The notes beneath the pieces were generated by a model that did no database searches, was not told the origin of the DNA, and worked only from the letters and a program-made list of their open reading frames with translations. Made by a program: the position numbers and the translations under genes. From UBA8389 sp942493385 (GTDB lineage: Bacteria > Bacteroidota > Bacteroidia > Bacteroidales > UBA1402), in assembly GCA_942493385.1 (NCBI GenBank), contig OW818699.1:3658001-3722000 (forward strand): a DNA stretch of 64,000 nucleotides. Direction: 5' to 3'. This document shows positions 9,711-19,633 of the stretch, piece by piece; the stretch's first letter is position 1, and every line of letters begins with the position of its first letter.

Positions 9711-12700
9711 TTACTTGTTTACAACCAGTTTGACATTCTTGTTCAGGGTCACATCCCCATTTTTAGCCCTAAGTTGCAGGATGTACAACCCATCAGGCAG
9801 CGACGACGGTGTTTTCAGCACCAAAGAACCAGCTGCGACATTCATCATTTCAGACTTCGAAAGAACCCGACCCTGCATGTTGAGGAGGCTGACCGAAAGC
9901 GATTCGACCGATTCAACCAGCAAAACCTGAAGCTGTTTGTCCACATAGCTCGCCGACAAACCCCAACCAGCATCCAAAGGCAGATCCGTCGAAGCCGACA
10001 CGATCCGCACCGGAAGTTCCTTGGCCTGTCGGTCTGATAGCATCGCTCCAGATAGTTCCGCCTCCACTGAACCCACCTTGGCAAGTACCGTTCGTCCTAT
10101 CGGCAACACCGATTGGTTTGTCGAGAACAGTATGAAACGGACACCCTCGGCGGTAACACTGCTCATCATGCTGAAAGCGTCCGAATTCAGTGCAAAAGCC
10201 AACTGGCTCTTGCTGAGGTGACGCAAACTGATGTCGAGTGCCGAAACCGGCTGACTGGCATTCAGCACGAGTTCGCCATTCTCCAGACTTAGTTCAGATT
10301 CGATCAACTGCCCGCGCAGCCTGATGCTCCGCGACACAGACGCTTCCGGCACCGATGAAAGTAGAATGTTTACCGTCGCCACGATGTCCTGTACCGTCAA
10401 AGCCTCATCGGCCACGGTATTGGCGGCAAAACGGTTGAAAGGCATCGGATTTTCCTCGAACAAACCGTTCAAGGTATGTTGCACATCAAGCACGTTCACC
10501 GCTTCATCCACATTGGCATCACCCATGCGGAAAGGTATGCGCACGGTTGCATTACTGCCGCTCAGCGAACCTTGATCAAGTACTAACTGTATGGGTTCCG
10601 TTGGCCCTAAATCCCAGGAAGCATCCCACCAAGTGAGCTGGTACTTGTTTCCGTCCCAAAACAATCGGCCTATGAATCGGTTCGCAGCAACTAAGAGGAA
10701 CGACAAAGCACCCTTTTCACCGAAAACGCCTCCATGGTTGTACCAGCAAATCGGCGGAACCGCGACGATCGGATTCAACGAAAGTGCAAAATCGGGCATG
10801 CTGAGTTGTTGATAGTGAAGGTCTAGAGCAGAAATGTTCGAAGACAAGGGAGCGCTTAACACACCAATTCTGTTCCAATACAAATGTAGCGAATGAAGCG
10901 ATGGAAGGCGTTGGGCAAACAGGGCCGCATCACCGGAAAAAGCATTGTAATTCAGGTTCAAGAACCTCAAACTGTCGGCAGTTACGGCGTGAGCCACCAT
11001 CGAATCGGCAAAGGAAGTCAGATTTCCAGACAACATGTTTCCCGACAAATCCAACGTCTTCAACTGTTTCAACGCGAACAACGACCAAGGCAGGTCGCCT
11101 TTCAGGTTCCTGGCGCTCAAATTTATTTCCGTTACCCGACCCTTGTCAAACTTGACGCCCAACCAGTTCCAATGCAAGATGAGCTGTTTGGAAACATCCC
11201 AAGGATTGCTCCAGGAAGCACCATCCGTTTGTTGGTAAAGCGACTTTAAAATCTGGTATTCGTCGCCATCCATGGCAAATTGCTGAATGTGCATCGTATC
11301 GCTTCTGCCTGTATTGTTGGCACTATTGCTTTCCAACACATAGCCGAACGGATCAGTCCACACCTCGAACCGATTGTAATGAACCGTATCGTAAGGCAAG
11401 GTGACGTTGAATTCGACCCGACAACTGCTGTCTTTGGGCAGCATGGAGTTCAAAGGCTGCCCATCGAACATGTACGTATCATCTGCATCCGATTTGAGCG
11501 ACAGCAGATTCTGCCACCAAACATCGCGTAACATGCCCCCACGGTTGGTAATTCGCGCGGTAACAGTCACCGTCTTTCCGGCATAGAGTTCAGCCGGGAA
11601 ACGAATGGAATCCACTTGCAAATCGGGTAGCGTACGGATGGCGAACGAGTCCACCGCACTTTCCATGAAATTGCAGGCAACCCGAGCAACCACTTTCCAA
11701 TAATAGCGGTTGGCGTAATCAAAAAACGAACTGTTGCTGTAATGGTTCACCGACAGGTTGGAAACGAAAGGCACCGTCGGAACCGGACTACCAGCTTTCC
11801 ACAAATACATATCGTAGAGTGCATTGGGCAAATATTTCCAGCTGAAACCCACGCTGAGGGCATGCAATTCCATACCACTTGCCGGCGAAAGTTCCGTCAG
11901 CACCAGGTGCAATATGGGCAAGCTCGCCAATTTGAGCGTCGCCATCAGAATATCGGTCGAACCCATTCTGAAAGTGACCTGGTATCGAACTGTATCGCAC
12001 ACGTCGCCCGAATTCATCAAGGTCATGGAAGGCAAGGTACCAGTGCCCGAAGGCAAGAATCCACTCACGTTGCCCGTATCGCCCACTTGCGTCCAATTAT
12101 AAGTCAGATAGGGCGAAATCCGTTCGAAATCAACGGCAACCGTCGAATTGCCCGAGCAGTGTTCCTGGTACAACATCGGAGCGATGGCCCAGAAGTCGAA
12201 CGGAATGCCGTTCAGCTTGATGGTCGTGAAACGGCTCCTCCATTGCTTCATCAATGCTTGGAGCAAGTCAAAATCGGTTTGAGATGCAAAACTGGTAAAA
12301 TCCAGGGCAGGGAGATTGGCTGTGCTGTCCGCCCTGAAATTCAGGTACCGATTGATTCGAGTCAATTTGCTGCGTACGGAATCCAGATACAGGTTCACAT
12401 CCGGGCTCATCACCAACTCGAAAGACTGACCGACGCCAGCCTGTACTGTGATTTCACCAGCAATATAGGCCTTCGAAAACAACCGGATCATTTCCTCTGC
12501 ATCCTGAAAATTTCGAATGTCCGTCAACTCCCTGTTCAGGGTGAAAGCACCTTCCACCCGCCATTTGTCGGGGGTACGAATTTCAATGAACATTTGGAGC
12601 ACCTCTTGGTTGAAGCCGTCCGAAACCGTCAAAGTCGTTGAATAAATTCCAGGCACGTCGTATCGATGGAACGGATTTTTTTCCGTACTGGTCTGAGAGT

Positions 12701-14075
12701 CTCCAAAATCCCAAAAATACGAGGTCGCTTTTTCGGAAGAAAGGTTTTTGAACGAAACCCGGTTCAAAAAGATGTCGGCGTAGAAATTGGCATAGAGGTC
12801 TGAAACACTGGCTTTAGCCAACAAGGCACCGTTTTTTACCGGACAAGTCAAATCACCGCCGGTTGTTCCTAAAACCGCATTGCTCAAGCTCACCGGAAAC
12901 GTCCGGTTGCCCGAACTGCTGTCGGTCACCATCACCGGAATGGAAAGCAAAATACCCGAACTGCCCGAAAAATAGCTGCTCGGATTACTGGCCAGGACGA
13001 ATCGAAAGCGGTTACCTCCCAAGGTATCGCAGGTCACGGTATGACCATCTTTCCTACTGGACAAGATGACATTGGGATAATCCACCAAAACACCTGTCGG
13101 AAAAGCAATGTCGAACATCAACGACTGCACTCCGACAAAGGAATTGGTCAGGTAAACCGGATAAGCCGCCCATTGTCCGGTTGAAACGATTTGCGACAAC
13201 AGACTTAGGTTGTAATTTGCATTGGATGGGACAGCGGGTTCAACCTGGTTGTCTGGATTGTACTCGTATTTGGCCACCAACGTGTCGTCAATGGCACCCA
13301 GCTTGTACGTCAGCCAAGTATCGGCCGAATACAACGTGTCGTCGGCATACCAACCCCTGAACACATAACCTTGATCGGCCCAGGAATTGATGTTGAGCGT
13401 AGTTCCCTCAGGAGCCTTGCTGCTTCCACCATTACTGAAATAAACCACCCGTTCCGGCGTGGATTTCAGCCGAAGCGTATGAATGGAACGAACCGAATTG
13501 GGTTCGATTGGATTGACTGGATCGTACACATAGTGTGCCGTCAGGGTTGCAGGCCGGCCTGGCATTTCATACATAAAGCCTTGATCGGTCGAAATCACGG
13601 TGTCGGCTTGCTTCCAAGCCACAAACCGATAATCCGGATGTGGGTCCGCATGTACGTAAACGGAAGTTGCAGGCAAATGATAACCGCTTCCGTAGAGCGT
13701 GGCCGCATTTGTCTTATTGGTTTGGAGCGTCAGAAGGTACGAACTTGCAGGTTCGAACTTGGCTGTGAGCGTCACCGAACGGCTTTGCGTGACGTACGGA
13801 AAAGCTGACGCGGTCGAAATCACCGAATCACCCTCCATCCATGCCACAAACCGATGGGTGACCGATGCCCCTGCTCTCGGCTCCGTCGACGTAGCCGGCA
13901 TGTACAATCCACCACCCGAGACACTGGCCACACCTGCCGGTTCCGTTGTAAGGACCAACAAATAATGGGCGTCTGGTTCCGGCGGATTCACCGGGTCAAA
14001 ACCCTCCGTCACCTTGGCTTCCGCAAACAGACAGAAACCTAGCAACAGCGTAAGAAATACTGTCAAACGTTTCAT
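9711..14075 (-). CDS. Secreted protein with InlB-type repeats, cohesin-like, PKD, LRR and dockerin-like modules and T9SS tail
   Basis: 1,454 residues with a signal peptide (MKRLTVFLTLLLGFCLF). Three InlB-type repeats follow (about 13960-13270), each with a W..GD or W..AD turn (FVAWMEGDSVIST, FVAWKQADTVIST, FRGWYADDTLYS). A cohesin-like module (about 13210-12830) contains GILLSIPVMVTD. Then comes a PKD domain with the hallmark YFWDFGDSQTSTEKNP (about 12740), a CARDB-like domain (PDLQVDSIRFP), and leucine-rich repeats (about 11260-10750). A dockerin type I-like pair of calcium loops (GDANVDEAVNVLDVQ and VADEALTVQDIV, about 10535-10360) is followed by a T9SS sorting domain (to 9714). It shares the cohesin-like module with the downstream gene, and carries both a cohesin-like and a dockerin-like unit in one chain. 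It lies between two other T9SS cargo genes with gaps of 12 and 4 bp, so cotranscription is likely. The biological target is unknown. Confidence 0.85.
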   Translation of the reverse strand: MKRLTVFLTLLLGFCLFAEAKVTEGFDPVNPPEPDAHYLLVLTTEPAGVASVSGGGLYMPATSTEPRAGASVTHRFVAWMEGDSVISTASAFPYVTQSRSVTLTAKFEPASSYLLTLQTNKTNAATLYGSGYHLPATSVYVHADPHPDYRFVAWKQADTVISTDQGFMYEMPGRPATLTAHYVYDPVNPIEPNSVRSIHTLRLKSTPERVVYFSNGGSSKAPEGTTLNINSWADQGYVFRGWYADDTLYSADTWLTYKLGAIDDTLVAKYEYNPDNQVEPAVPSNANYNLSLLSQIVSTGQWAAYPVYLTNSFVGVQSLMFDIAFPTGVLVDYPNVILSSRKDGHTVTCDTLGGNRFRFVLASNPSSYFSGSSGILLSIPVMVTDSSSGNRTFPVSLSNAVLGTTGGDLTCPVKNGALLAKASVSDLYANFYADIFLNRVSFKNLSSEKATSYFWDFGDSQTSTEKNPFHRYDVPGIYSTTLTVSDGFNQEVLQMFIEIRTPDKWRVEGAFTLNRELTDIRNFQDAEEMIRLFSKAYIAGEITVQAGVGQSFELVMSPDVNLYLDSVRSKLTRINRYLNFRADSTANLPALDFTSFASQTDFDLLQALMKQWRSRFTTIKLNGIPFDFWAIAPMLYQEHCSGNSTVAVDFERISPYLTYNWTQVGDTGNVSGFLPSGTGTLPSMTLMNSGDVCDTVRYQVTFRMGSTDILMATLKLASLPILHLVLTELSPASGMELHALSVGFSWKYLPNALYDMYLWKAGSPVPTVPFVSNLSVNHYSNSSFFDYANRYYWKVVARVACNFMESAVDSFAIRTLPDLQVDSIRFPAELYAGKTVTVTARITNRGGMLRDVWWQNLLSLKSDADDTYMFDGQPLNSMLPKDSSCRVEFNVTLPYDTVHYNRFEVWTDPFGYVLESNSANNTGRSDTMHIQQFAMDGDEYQILKSLYQQTDGASWSNPWDVSKQLILHWNWLGVKFDKGRVTEINLSARNLKGDLPWSLFALKQLKTLDLSGNMLSGNLTSFADSMVAHAVTADSLRFLNLNYNAFSGDAALFAQRLPSLHSLHLYWNRIGVLSAPLSSNISALDLHYQQLSMPDFALSLNPIVAVPPICWYNHGGVFGEKGALSFLLVAANRFIGRLFWDGNKYQLTWWDASWDLGPTEPIQLVLDQGSLSGSNATVRIPFRMGDANVDEAVNVLDVQHTLNGLFEENPMPFNRFAANTVADEALTVQDIVATVNILLSSVPEASVSRSIRLRGQLIESELSLENGELVLNASQPVSALDISLRHLSKSQLAFALNSDAFSMMSSVTAEGVRFILFSTNQSVLPIGRTVLAKVGSVEAELSGAMLSDRQAKELPVRIVSASTDLPLDAGWGLSASYVDKQLQVLLVESVESLSVSLLNMQGRVLSKSEMMNVAAGSLVLKTPSSLPDGLYILQLRAKNGDVTLNKNVKLVVNK

Positions 14076-14087
14076 AGCCCTGTGTAT

Positions 14088-17000
14088 TTAAAATACGACA
14101 GACTTAAACGTTTCTCCAGCCACCTGCACCAGGTACAGGCCATTCTTAACAGGAATAACGGTCCACTCGTCCACCGCAGGCAACTGCCTGAGCTGCACAC
14201 CGTTCATTGAATAGAGTCGAATATCGTTGCCAACCTTGGTTCGAATCCGAATGGTTCCCTCCTGCGTCAGCACCGTTGTTTGAATTGTTTCCTCCGGCGA
14301 AAGCGAGGTCGGAGCATCCACAATCTTCAACTCAAACCTCGTGTTGAAACTGCCTTTTTCCGTTGAAAAGGCGTAACCGTTCGTCGTCAAAGCCGTTTCC
14401 GTCCTCAATAGTTTGTCAACCAACACCAAAGCGGTCTCTTCGTTTTGAAGGGCAGAAGCCAGAGCCAGCTTGTAAGAACCGGCCGATCCGGCATAAAAGC
14501 CCAAAGGCACGCTCCCGTTTTCGATCGGTCGCTCGTTGATGGCGTACCGAATTCCGTCCGAACCGATGGTATAGACTTGAGGGACATCCAATTGCGTGCT
14601 CATGAACTTGGAGGCGTCGCAATTCATCTCGTAAGCCAACGAGGCTGCCGGGTTCAATACCACCCTGCACTTGTCCATGTACGTTTCGTTCGACAGGCTC
14701 AAGTTTACCAAAGTCCTTTCGGCTGACGACCGTTTCTGAACCGAACGGAAGGGAGCCGTAGGTGCCAGTTGATTGTATAGCTGGCGACCGGATGCCAAAA
14801 ACGCCACTTGATTCAAATCTTCCGGTTTTTGTACGAAAAAAGCTTCGAACGGCTTCAAAACATAGAGATCGTCGGTGAGAGACAATGCTGAATACGTGCC
14901 GTTGTCACCGTTCCATACCGTTATGGGTGCTGTAAAATCGATGTATCTGGAATCGAAAAAGGCAGGATAGGGATTCCCAGTCAAGTTCCAGCTCTGGTCG
15001 GAAAACGTGCTGGCCAAGTGCCTTTTCAAAGGCGTATTCCAGGTAGTGTTGGCAAAAAGCAAGTTGCGGGTGCTGTCCTTGGCAGGAATGTTCACATCTG
15101 CTCCGACACTGCATTGGAAAATATAGCCTTGACCCGATTTCAACACACTGTCCGCCGTTATGGTCTTCCAACTGTTTCCGGCACCGTTCACCGCACGTAC
15201 CGCACCGTCGTATTTACGGAACACAAAAGCAGCATCGTTGTTGATGGTGACTTGTCCCACAGCAACATCGAACGGGAACGTGAAATAATACCATCTGTTT
15301 GCATTCACCGTAAATTTCAACGCGACATCGTTTGCCTTCATTGCCGGACAGTCGTTGACCAAGGTGGGAAGCGTGTACGACCAATAATATTCCCCAGTAA
15401 AACACCAACCCGTGAATTCACAAGGTTCCATCGTGAATTTGTCGATGTTGAACGGTGCATTCCCTCGTACCAGCAAGTTTCCGGTTTTGAGTAGCGTGAC
15501 ATCCGGAACGCCAGCAGGTCGTACATTGTTGCTCAACGAAAGCGGATAGCTCACTGGCAAATAGTCGATGACTTGGTCCGAAAGACTGATGTTGGCGAAG
15601 TCGATCCAGTAGGTGGCCTGCTTGTACATGAGCGCCGACCAGCGAGGCACTACCAATTCGCAGGTGCTTTTCGGAAAAGCGACGAAGGGATCCGATGTCA
15701 GAACCGGCGGTGTGGCCTGATTGCAAATAATCTTGCGCATCGACGAACAATATGCGAATACGGAATTACCGATATACATGAGCGTTGAAGGCATTATGAC
15801 CGAATCAAGCGGTGTATAATTAAAAGCACTGCTCTCAATTCGTTGCAAACCCGTGGGTAATTCCAACGACTTAAGTGGACAATAGGAGAAAGCGCCTTCG
15901 CTTATTTGTTTCAACTTCGCGGGAAAACGCAAAGAAGTCATGGCACATTGATAGAAAGAAGAACGATCGATGCTAACCACTTCGTCCGAAAGATTTACTT
16001 CGGATAGACTCACACACCTATAAAAAGTATATTGCTTCACCGATTTGACCCCAGATGGCAAGGTTATGGAAGGCAAAGAATGGCATTCATAAAAGGCATA
16101 TTCACCCAAATTCGTCAAATTCGGAGAAATCTGTATTGCTTTAAGATAACTACAATTTGCAAAAGCCCCATCTTCAATCGATAAAAGCGAGGCGGGTATT
16201 CCAACCGTATGCAAATAACTGCACGAGTTGAACGCGTTGGTCTTGACTTCAGTCACACCAGAAGGAATTTGAATTTCCGTCAGCGCATAACAGCCGCTGA
16301 AAGCGCTTGGATAAATTATCTTGAGGCTGTCTGGCAAAATTATTTCCATCAGCCTAGATTTGCCACTAAATTGAGATTCGGGTATATACGACAAGTTGGC
16401 CGCCTTCAAGTTCAAGGAGTACAAAGAGGGCATATTAATTCGAATCATATCCATATCGGCCTGGTTCAACGGACCTGCAACGATAAGCCGATTGACATTC
16501 CTCAGGTATTCCGTCTTTTCCAGTATGGCATCACCCAGCATGCCAGGGCTCGTCACCGTGACAGAAACGGTAGCGGTAGAATCCATATTGACTATCAACG
16601 TACTTGGCCAAGCTGTTTGGTAGGCTTCGACAGAAGCAGCCGGCACAAACGCTACGCTGATGGAACCCAATGCACCACCTTGAAGCACCGGAGGAACCAA
16701 AGCCAACGATTTACACGTATAATAATTGGTACTGCTGAATGCGCCGTATCGAATGTCTTGTACAGAAGCCGGTAATTCCAATTTTCCCATCAAGTAAGGA
16801 CAACTCGCAAATGCCCACTCGTAAATGCCCACCAATTTGTCCGGCAAATGCAACGAAGTCAGTGCCGTACTTGCGAATGCTCCATAATCCACCACCAACA
16901 AACTATCTGGTAAATTGATTCCTTTCAGAGCAGAACAAGCACCAAACGCATTTTGGCCGATGGCCGTCAGATTGTTCGGCAAATCGACAGTAGACAGTTT

Positions 17001-17357
17001 TGTTTTCCCGTAAAAGGCCCAATCGGGAAGCCTGTTGCCAACGACAACCGTTCCGCTCAAATCCACTTCCTGAATCTGAGTAAGCAGACTCCGGATGAAA
17101 TCAAAATCCGAAGAATTGAGATAACCAGTCAACTTCAACTTGGTCAACGTTGCCCGGTGCGCCTCCGGAATCTGCGCACTCAGTTGCCCATAATCGGGAA
17201 CATGCACCACATAAAACGTGTCGGTGGTCGAAACCATCGCAGGAGCAAAACTCTTAACTGAAACATTTTTTAAATTGGAGGCGAAACCGGCATTCAGGGA
17301 GAAAGCGGTAAGAAAAAGCAACGTCCATGCCCAATTTTGGTACATTCTTTTTTCCAT
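14088..17357 (-). CDS. BspA-like leucine-rich repeat surface protein with T9SS sorting tail
   Basis: About 1,089 residues from the chosen start. The frame stays open upstream to 17426, but the ATG at 17357 is followed directly by a good signal peptide (MEKRMYQNWAWTLLFLTAFS), whereas the extra 23 codons fall in a dispersed intergenic repeat. The first half is a long series of ~23-residue BspA/LRR_5 repeats with patterns such as L..I.LP.SL..I...AF..C. A second half of beta-rich sequence follows, and then a T9SS C-terminal domain (IRLYSMNGVQLRQL...GLYLVQV). BspA-type repeat proteins of oral and gut Bacteroidota bind host proteins or other cells; that role is inferred here. This is the first gene of the operon with the next two T9SS cargo genes (12 bp gap to the next). 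Confidence 0.87.
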   Translation of the reverse strand: MEKRMYQNWAWTLLFLTAFSLNAGFASNLKNVSVKSFAPAMVSTTDTFYVVHVPDYGQLSAQIPEAHRATLTKLKLTGYLNSSDFDFIRSLLTQIQEVDLSGTVVVGNRLPDWAFYGKTKLSTVDLPNNLTAIGQNAFGACSALKGINLPDSLLVVDYGAFASTALTSLHLPDKLVGIYEWAFASCPYLMGKLELPASVQDIRYGAFSSTNYYTCKSLALVPPVLQGGALGSISVAFVPAASVEAYQTAWPSTLIVNMDSTATVSVTVTSPGMLGDAILEKTEYLRNVNRLIVAGPLNQADMDMIRINMPSLYSLNLKAANLSYIPESQFSGKSRLMEIILPDSLKIIYPSAFSGCYALTEIQIPSGVTEVKTNAFNSCSYLHTVGIPASLLSIEDGAFANCSYLKAIQISPNLTNLGEYAFYECHSLPSITLPSGVKSVKQYTFYRCVSLSEVNLSDEVVSIDRSSFYQCAMTSLRFPAKLKQISEGAFSYCPLKSLELPTGLQRIESSAFNYTPLDSVIMPSTLMYIGNSVFAYCSSMRKIICNQATPPVLTSDPFVAFPKSTCELVVPRWSALMYKQATYWIDFANISLSDQVIDYLPVSYPLSLSNNVRPAGVPDVTLLKTGNLLVRGNAPFNIDKFTMEPCEFTGWCFTGEYYWSYTLPTLVNDCPAMKANDVALKFTVNANRWYYFTFPFDVAVGQVTINNDAAFVFRKYDGAVRAVNGAGNSWKTITADSVLKSGQGYIFQCSVGADVNIPAKDSTRNLLFANTTWNTPLKRHLASTFSDQSWNLTGNPYPAFFDSRYIDFTAPITVWNGDNGTYSALSLTDDLYVLKPFEAFFVQKPEDLNQVAFLASGRQLYNQLAPTAPFRSVQKRSSAERTLVNLSLSNETYMDKCRVVLNPAASLAYEMNCDASKFMSTQLDVPQVYTIGSDGIRYAINERPIENGSVPLGFYAGSAGSYKLALASALQNEETALVLVDKLLRTETALTTNGYAFSTEKGSFNTRFELKIVDAPTSLSPEETIQTTVLTQEGTIRIRTKVGNDIRLYSMNGVQLRQLPAVDEWTVIPVKNGLYLVQVAGETFKSVVF

Positions 17358-17412
17358 AGTCGTATTTTTTAAGGTAGAGCTAAAACGTTCGTATCTTCGA
17401 TACAGTCGTTTC

Positions 17413-17467
17413 TCGTGACTCGGCATAGTCGAAGCTTGCTTCGCCTCTGCTCTCGCTACTCAAAACG
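17413..17467. repeat. 55-bp dispersed intergenic repeat, copy 1
   Basis: This stretch matches 32584-32638 at 51 of 55 positions in the same orientation. Its centre is an inverted repeat, CGAAGC-TT-GCTTCG, inside a longer imperfect stem of about 14 bp. Two of the four differences between copies fall in the 2-base loop (TT against AG), leaving the stem intact. The copy lies in the leader of the LRR gene, between the -7 box and the start codon. Confidence 0.85.
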
Positions 17468-17469
17468 AT

Positions 17470-17477
17470 CAAATATA
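17470..17477 (-). promoter_or_regulatory. Bacteroidota -7 box upstream of the T9SS cargo operon
   Basis: On the minus strand this reads TATATTTG, a full match to TAnnTTTG. No TTTG is found at the ideal spacing (the nearest is 25 bp upstream). The predicted transcript would have a leader of about 105 nt containing the 55-bp repeat before the ATG at 17357. Confidence 0.5.
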
Positions 17478-17571
17478 CATCGATGATGTACATTTTAGTA
17501 TGCAAAAAATAAAAAAAATCAGCGATTTGTAAAAAACCGCTGAGCAACTAAATTTTAAAAATGGACTAACT

Positions 17572-18090
17572 TCAAAGTGAAAGTTTCAGACGAAATCCAA
17601 GTGTCGGTTCCACCCTGGAAACACCAAAAGCCATCGGTCCCCGAGTCAATTGCAAGTCAGGCTTCAGCGACATCGACGAATTCTTACCAACATTAAATTC
17701 GATGGCCTTGTTTATTTGTTTGGCCGATACAATAGCATCGATAAAAGAAAATAGATAAGCCCCGCCAATGCCAAACCCACAAATGGCCGAAAAGGTGTTG
17801 TTATTGGTTTCACTGGACAGAGATCCTTGATAAAAGCAATAGCCCATCACAGCAACAATTCCAAATGCCTTTTCATATTGCTTGTTGTAAATCTGCCCAG
17901 CTCCAGGACAGATGTACGATAGGAAGCCGGCCAGAAAAGGTTCCCGTCGGTCTTTCCACGTCAGCATGGAAGTTCGTTCATCCTGCGTTTCAACATACGT
18001 TTTTTCGGTTCGGAGCGACTGCAACGAATCACTTTGCGCAAAAAGATAACTGGGAAAAAGAAGAACGAGCAAGAAAAGGATTCGTATCAT
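17572..18090 (-). CDS. DUF5683-type small membrane protein
   Basis: 172 residues with a signal peptide (MIRILFLLVLLFPSYLFAQ). A hydrophobic core follows, with the pattern LAGFLSYICPGAGQIYNKQY that I associate with Bacteroidota DUF5683 proteins (P-G-x-G-Q-x-Y/N-x-K). There are two or three predicted membrane segments (about residues 55-75, 80-100 and 105-125). The C-terminus ends in alternating hydrophobic residues (FRLKLSL). The molecular function of this family is not known to me. The gene stands alone between the permease gene and the T9SS cargo operon, with 48 bp to the permease stop. Confidence 0.7.
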   Translation of the reverse strand: MIRILFLLVLLFPSYLFAQSDSLQSLRTEKTYVETQDERTSMLTWKDRREPFLAGFLSYICPGAGQIYNKQYEKAFGIVAVMGYCFYQGSLSSETNNNTFSAICGFGIGGAYLFSFIDAIVSAKQINKAIEFNVGKNSSMSLKPDLQLTRGPMAFGVSRVEPTLGFRLKLSL

Positions 18091-18139
18091 GGCATTCGGC
18101 TTAAAGAAGTATAGACTCTAAAAGCACGAAAATGTTAAC

Positions 18140-19606
18140 TCAAATTTTCCCTTCTTTTCGCAATTTACGCACCTTGCTGTGTTTTCTTCCGTAGAAGTAA
18201 TAAATGAGGAAACCAGCGGCCATCCAACCAATCAAACGCATCCACGTTCCAAAGGGCAAGGAAGCCATCTGTGCGGCACAAACGATGATACCCATGATAG
18301 GCACGAAAGGCACCCAAGGCGTACGGAAAGCACGTGGTGCATTGGGTTCCGACTTGCGAAGAATCATAATGCCGGCCGAAACGATGACAAAGGCCAACAA
18401 AGTGCCGATGGAGACCATTTCGCCCAAAATGCCGATGGGGAAAAGCCCTGCAACCAAACCGCAAACCAGACCAGTAACGATGGTGGTGATGTGCGGGGTT
18501 TTGAATTTGGAATGCACCTTCGAAAAGCTTTTCCAGAGCAAACCATCCGTGGACATGGTGAAGAAAACGCGGGTCTGGCCCAACAACAAGACCAACACCA
18601 CCGAAGTCAAACCTGCAATCGCACCGATCTTGATGAGCGGCCTCAGCCACAACAAAGTCGAACCAGCCTGGTCGATGGCCAACGCAATGGGAGCCGGAAC
18701 ATTCAGTTCCTTGTAGTTCACAATTCCCGTCATGGTCAGCGTCACCGCAATATACAAAACAGTACAGATGGCCAGCGAAATCAAAATACCCTTGGGGACA
18801 TCCTTTTTAGGATTCACTGCTTCCTGAGCCGTGGTAGAAACCGCATCGAAGCCAATGTAGGCGAAAAAGATCACCCCAGCACCCGTCAGAATCCCAGACC
18901 ATCCGAATTGACCCCAAGTACCCGTGTTTTCAGGAATGAACGGTACCCAGTTGGCCGGGTTGATGTGTGCGAAACCAAACCCGATGAACAGCAAAATCAC
19001 TGCCACTTTCACCAGTACGATGATGTTGTTCAGTTTGGCCGATTCCTTGATGCCCAGCACCAAAACCGTAGTCACCACTGCCACAATGAACATGGACGGA
19101 AAATTGATGACCGAACCCGTCGCAAACCAATGCCCTGCCGCATCAATATTAAACGGCGAGCTCGAAATGCTCAGCGGAATATTAATTCCGAAATCATGCA
19201 AAAAACTCACCACATAGCCGCCCCAGCCAACAGCCACCGTAGCGGCACCGAACAAATATTCCAAGATGAGGTCCCAACCGATAATCCAAGCGATGAACTC
19301 CCCCATCGTGGCATAACCGTAGGTATACGCACTCCCCGAAAGCGGAATCATGGAAGCGAATTCAGCATAACATAGTCCAGCAAACGCACAACCCAGGGCA
19401 GAAAGAATAAAAGAGATGACCAAACCCGGACCAGCATAATTCGCCGCTGCCGAACCCGTCAGCACAAAAATTCCTGCGCCGATCACACAACCCACGCCCA
19501 ACAAAATCAAGTTCCAAGCTGTCAAGTGACGTTTCAAGCCATATTCATTTCTTTCAGCCTCGTCAAAAAGCATCGAAAGGGGTTTGCGGATAAAAAGGTT
19601 TGCCAT
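18140..19606 (-). CDS. APC-family amino acid permease
   Basis: About 488 residues. The ATG at 19606 (MANLFIRKPLSML) is preferred over an upstream in-frame ATG at 19648 because a -7-like box (19633-19626) lies between them. The protein has about 12 hydrophobic membrane segments. The N-terminal signature LGVGCVIGAGIFVLTG is the substrate/Na+ binding TM1 turn of the APC/CAT family. FFAYIGFDAVSTTAQEAVNP in the middle is the conserved TM6 region. The C-terminal tail is basic. It is predicted to import a cationic or neutral amino acid across the inner membrane; the substrate cannot be read from sequence. Confidence 0.9.
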   Translation of the reverse strand: MANLFIRKPLSMLFDEAERNEYGLKRHLTAWNLILLGVGCVIGAGIFVLTGSAAANYAGPGLVISFILSALGCAFAGLCYAEFASMIPLSGSAYTYGYATMGEFIAWIIGWDLILEYLFGAATVAVGWGGYVVSFLHDFGINIPLSISSSPFNIDAAGHWFATGSVINFPSMFIVAVVTTVLVLGIKESAKLNNIIVLVKVAVILLFIGFGFAHINPANWVPFIPENTGTWGQFGWSGILTGAGVIFFAYIGFDAVSTTAQEAVNPKKDVPKGILISLAICTVLYIAVTLTMTGIVNYKELNVPAPIALAIDQAGSTLLWLRPLIKIGAIAGLTSVVLVLLLGQTRVFFTMSTDGLLWKSFSKVHSKFKTPHITTIVTGLVCGLVAGLFPIGILGEMVSIGTLLAFVIVSAGIMILRKSEPNAPRAFRTPWVPFVPIMGIIVCAAQMASLPFGTWMRLIGWMAAGFLIYYFYGRKHSKVRKLRKEGKI

Positions 19607-19625
19607 ACTGTATTTTTTAAACGCC

Positions 19626-19633
19626 CGAAAGTA
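19626..19633 (-). promoter_or_regulatory. -7-like box for the amino acid permease gene
   Basis: On the minus strand this reads TACTTTCG, 7 of 8 positions of TAnnTTTG, 20 nt upstream of the chosen ATG at 19606. It supports the shorter start. Confidence 0.4.

Noticed and set aside
14088..17426. Longer start for the LRR protein at 17426
   Set aside because: The extra 23 residues are encoded partly by the 55-bp dispersed repeat and push the signal peptide inward; the ATG at 17357 gives a normal signal peptide.
17495..17506. TTTG at -33 for the T9SS cargo operon
   Set aside because: The only TTTG on the minus strand (17506-17503) lies 25 bp from the -7 box, several bases beyond the usual 19-21.
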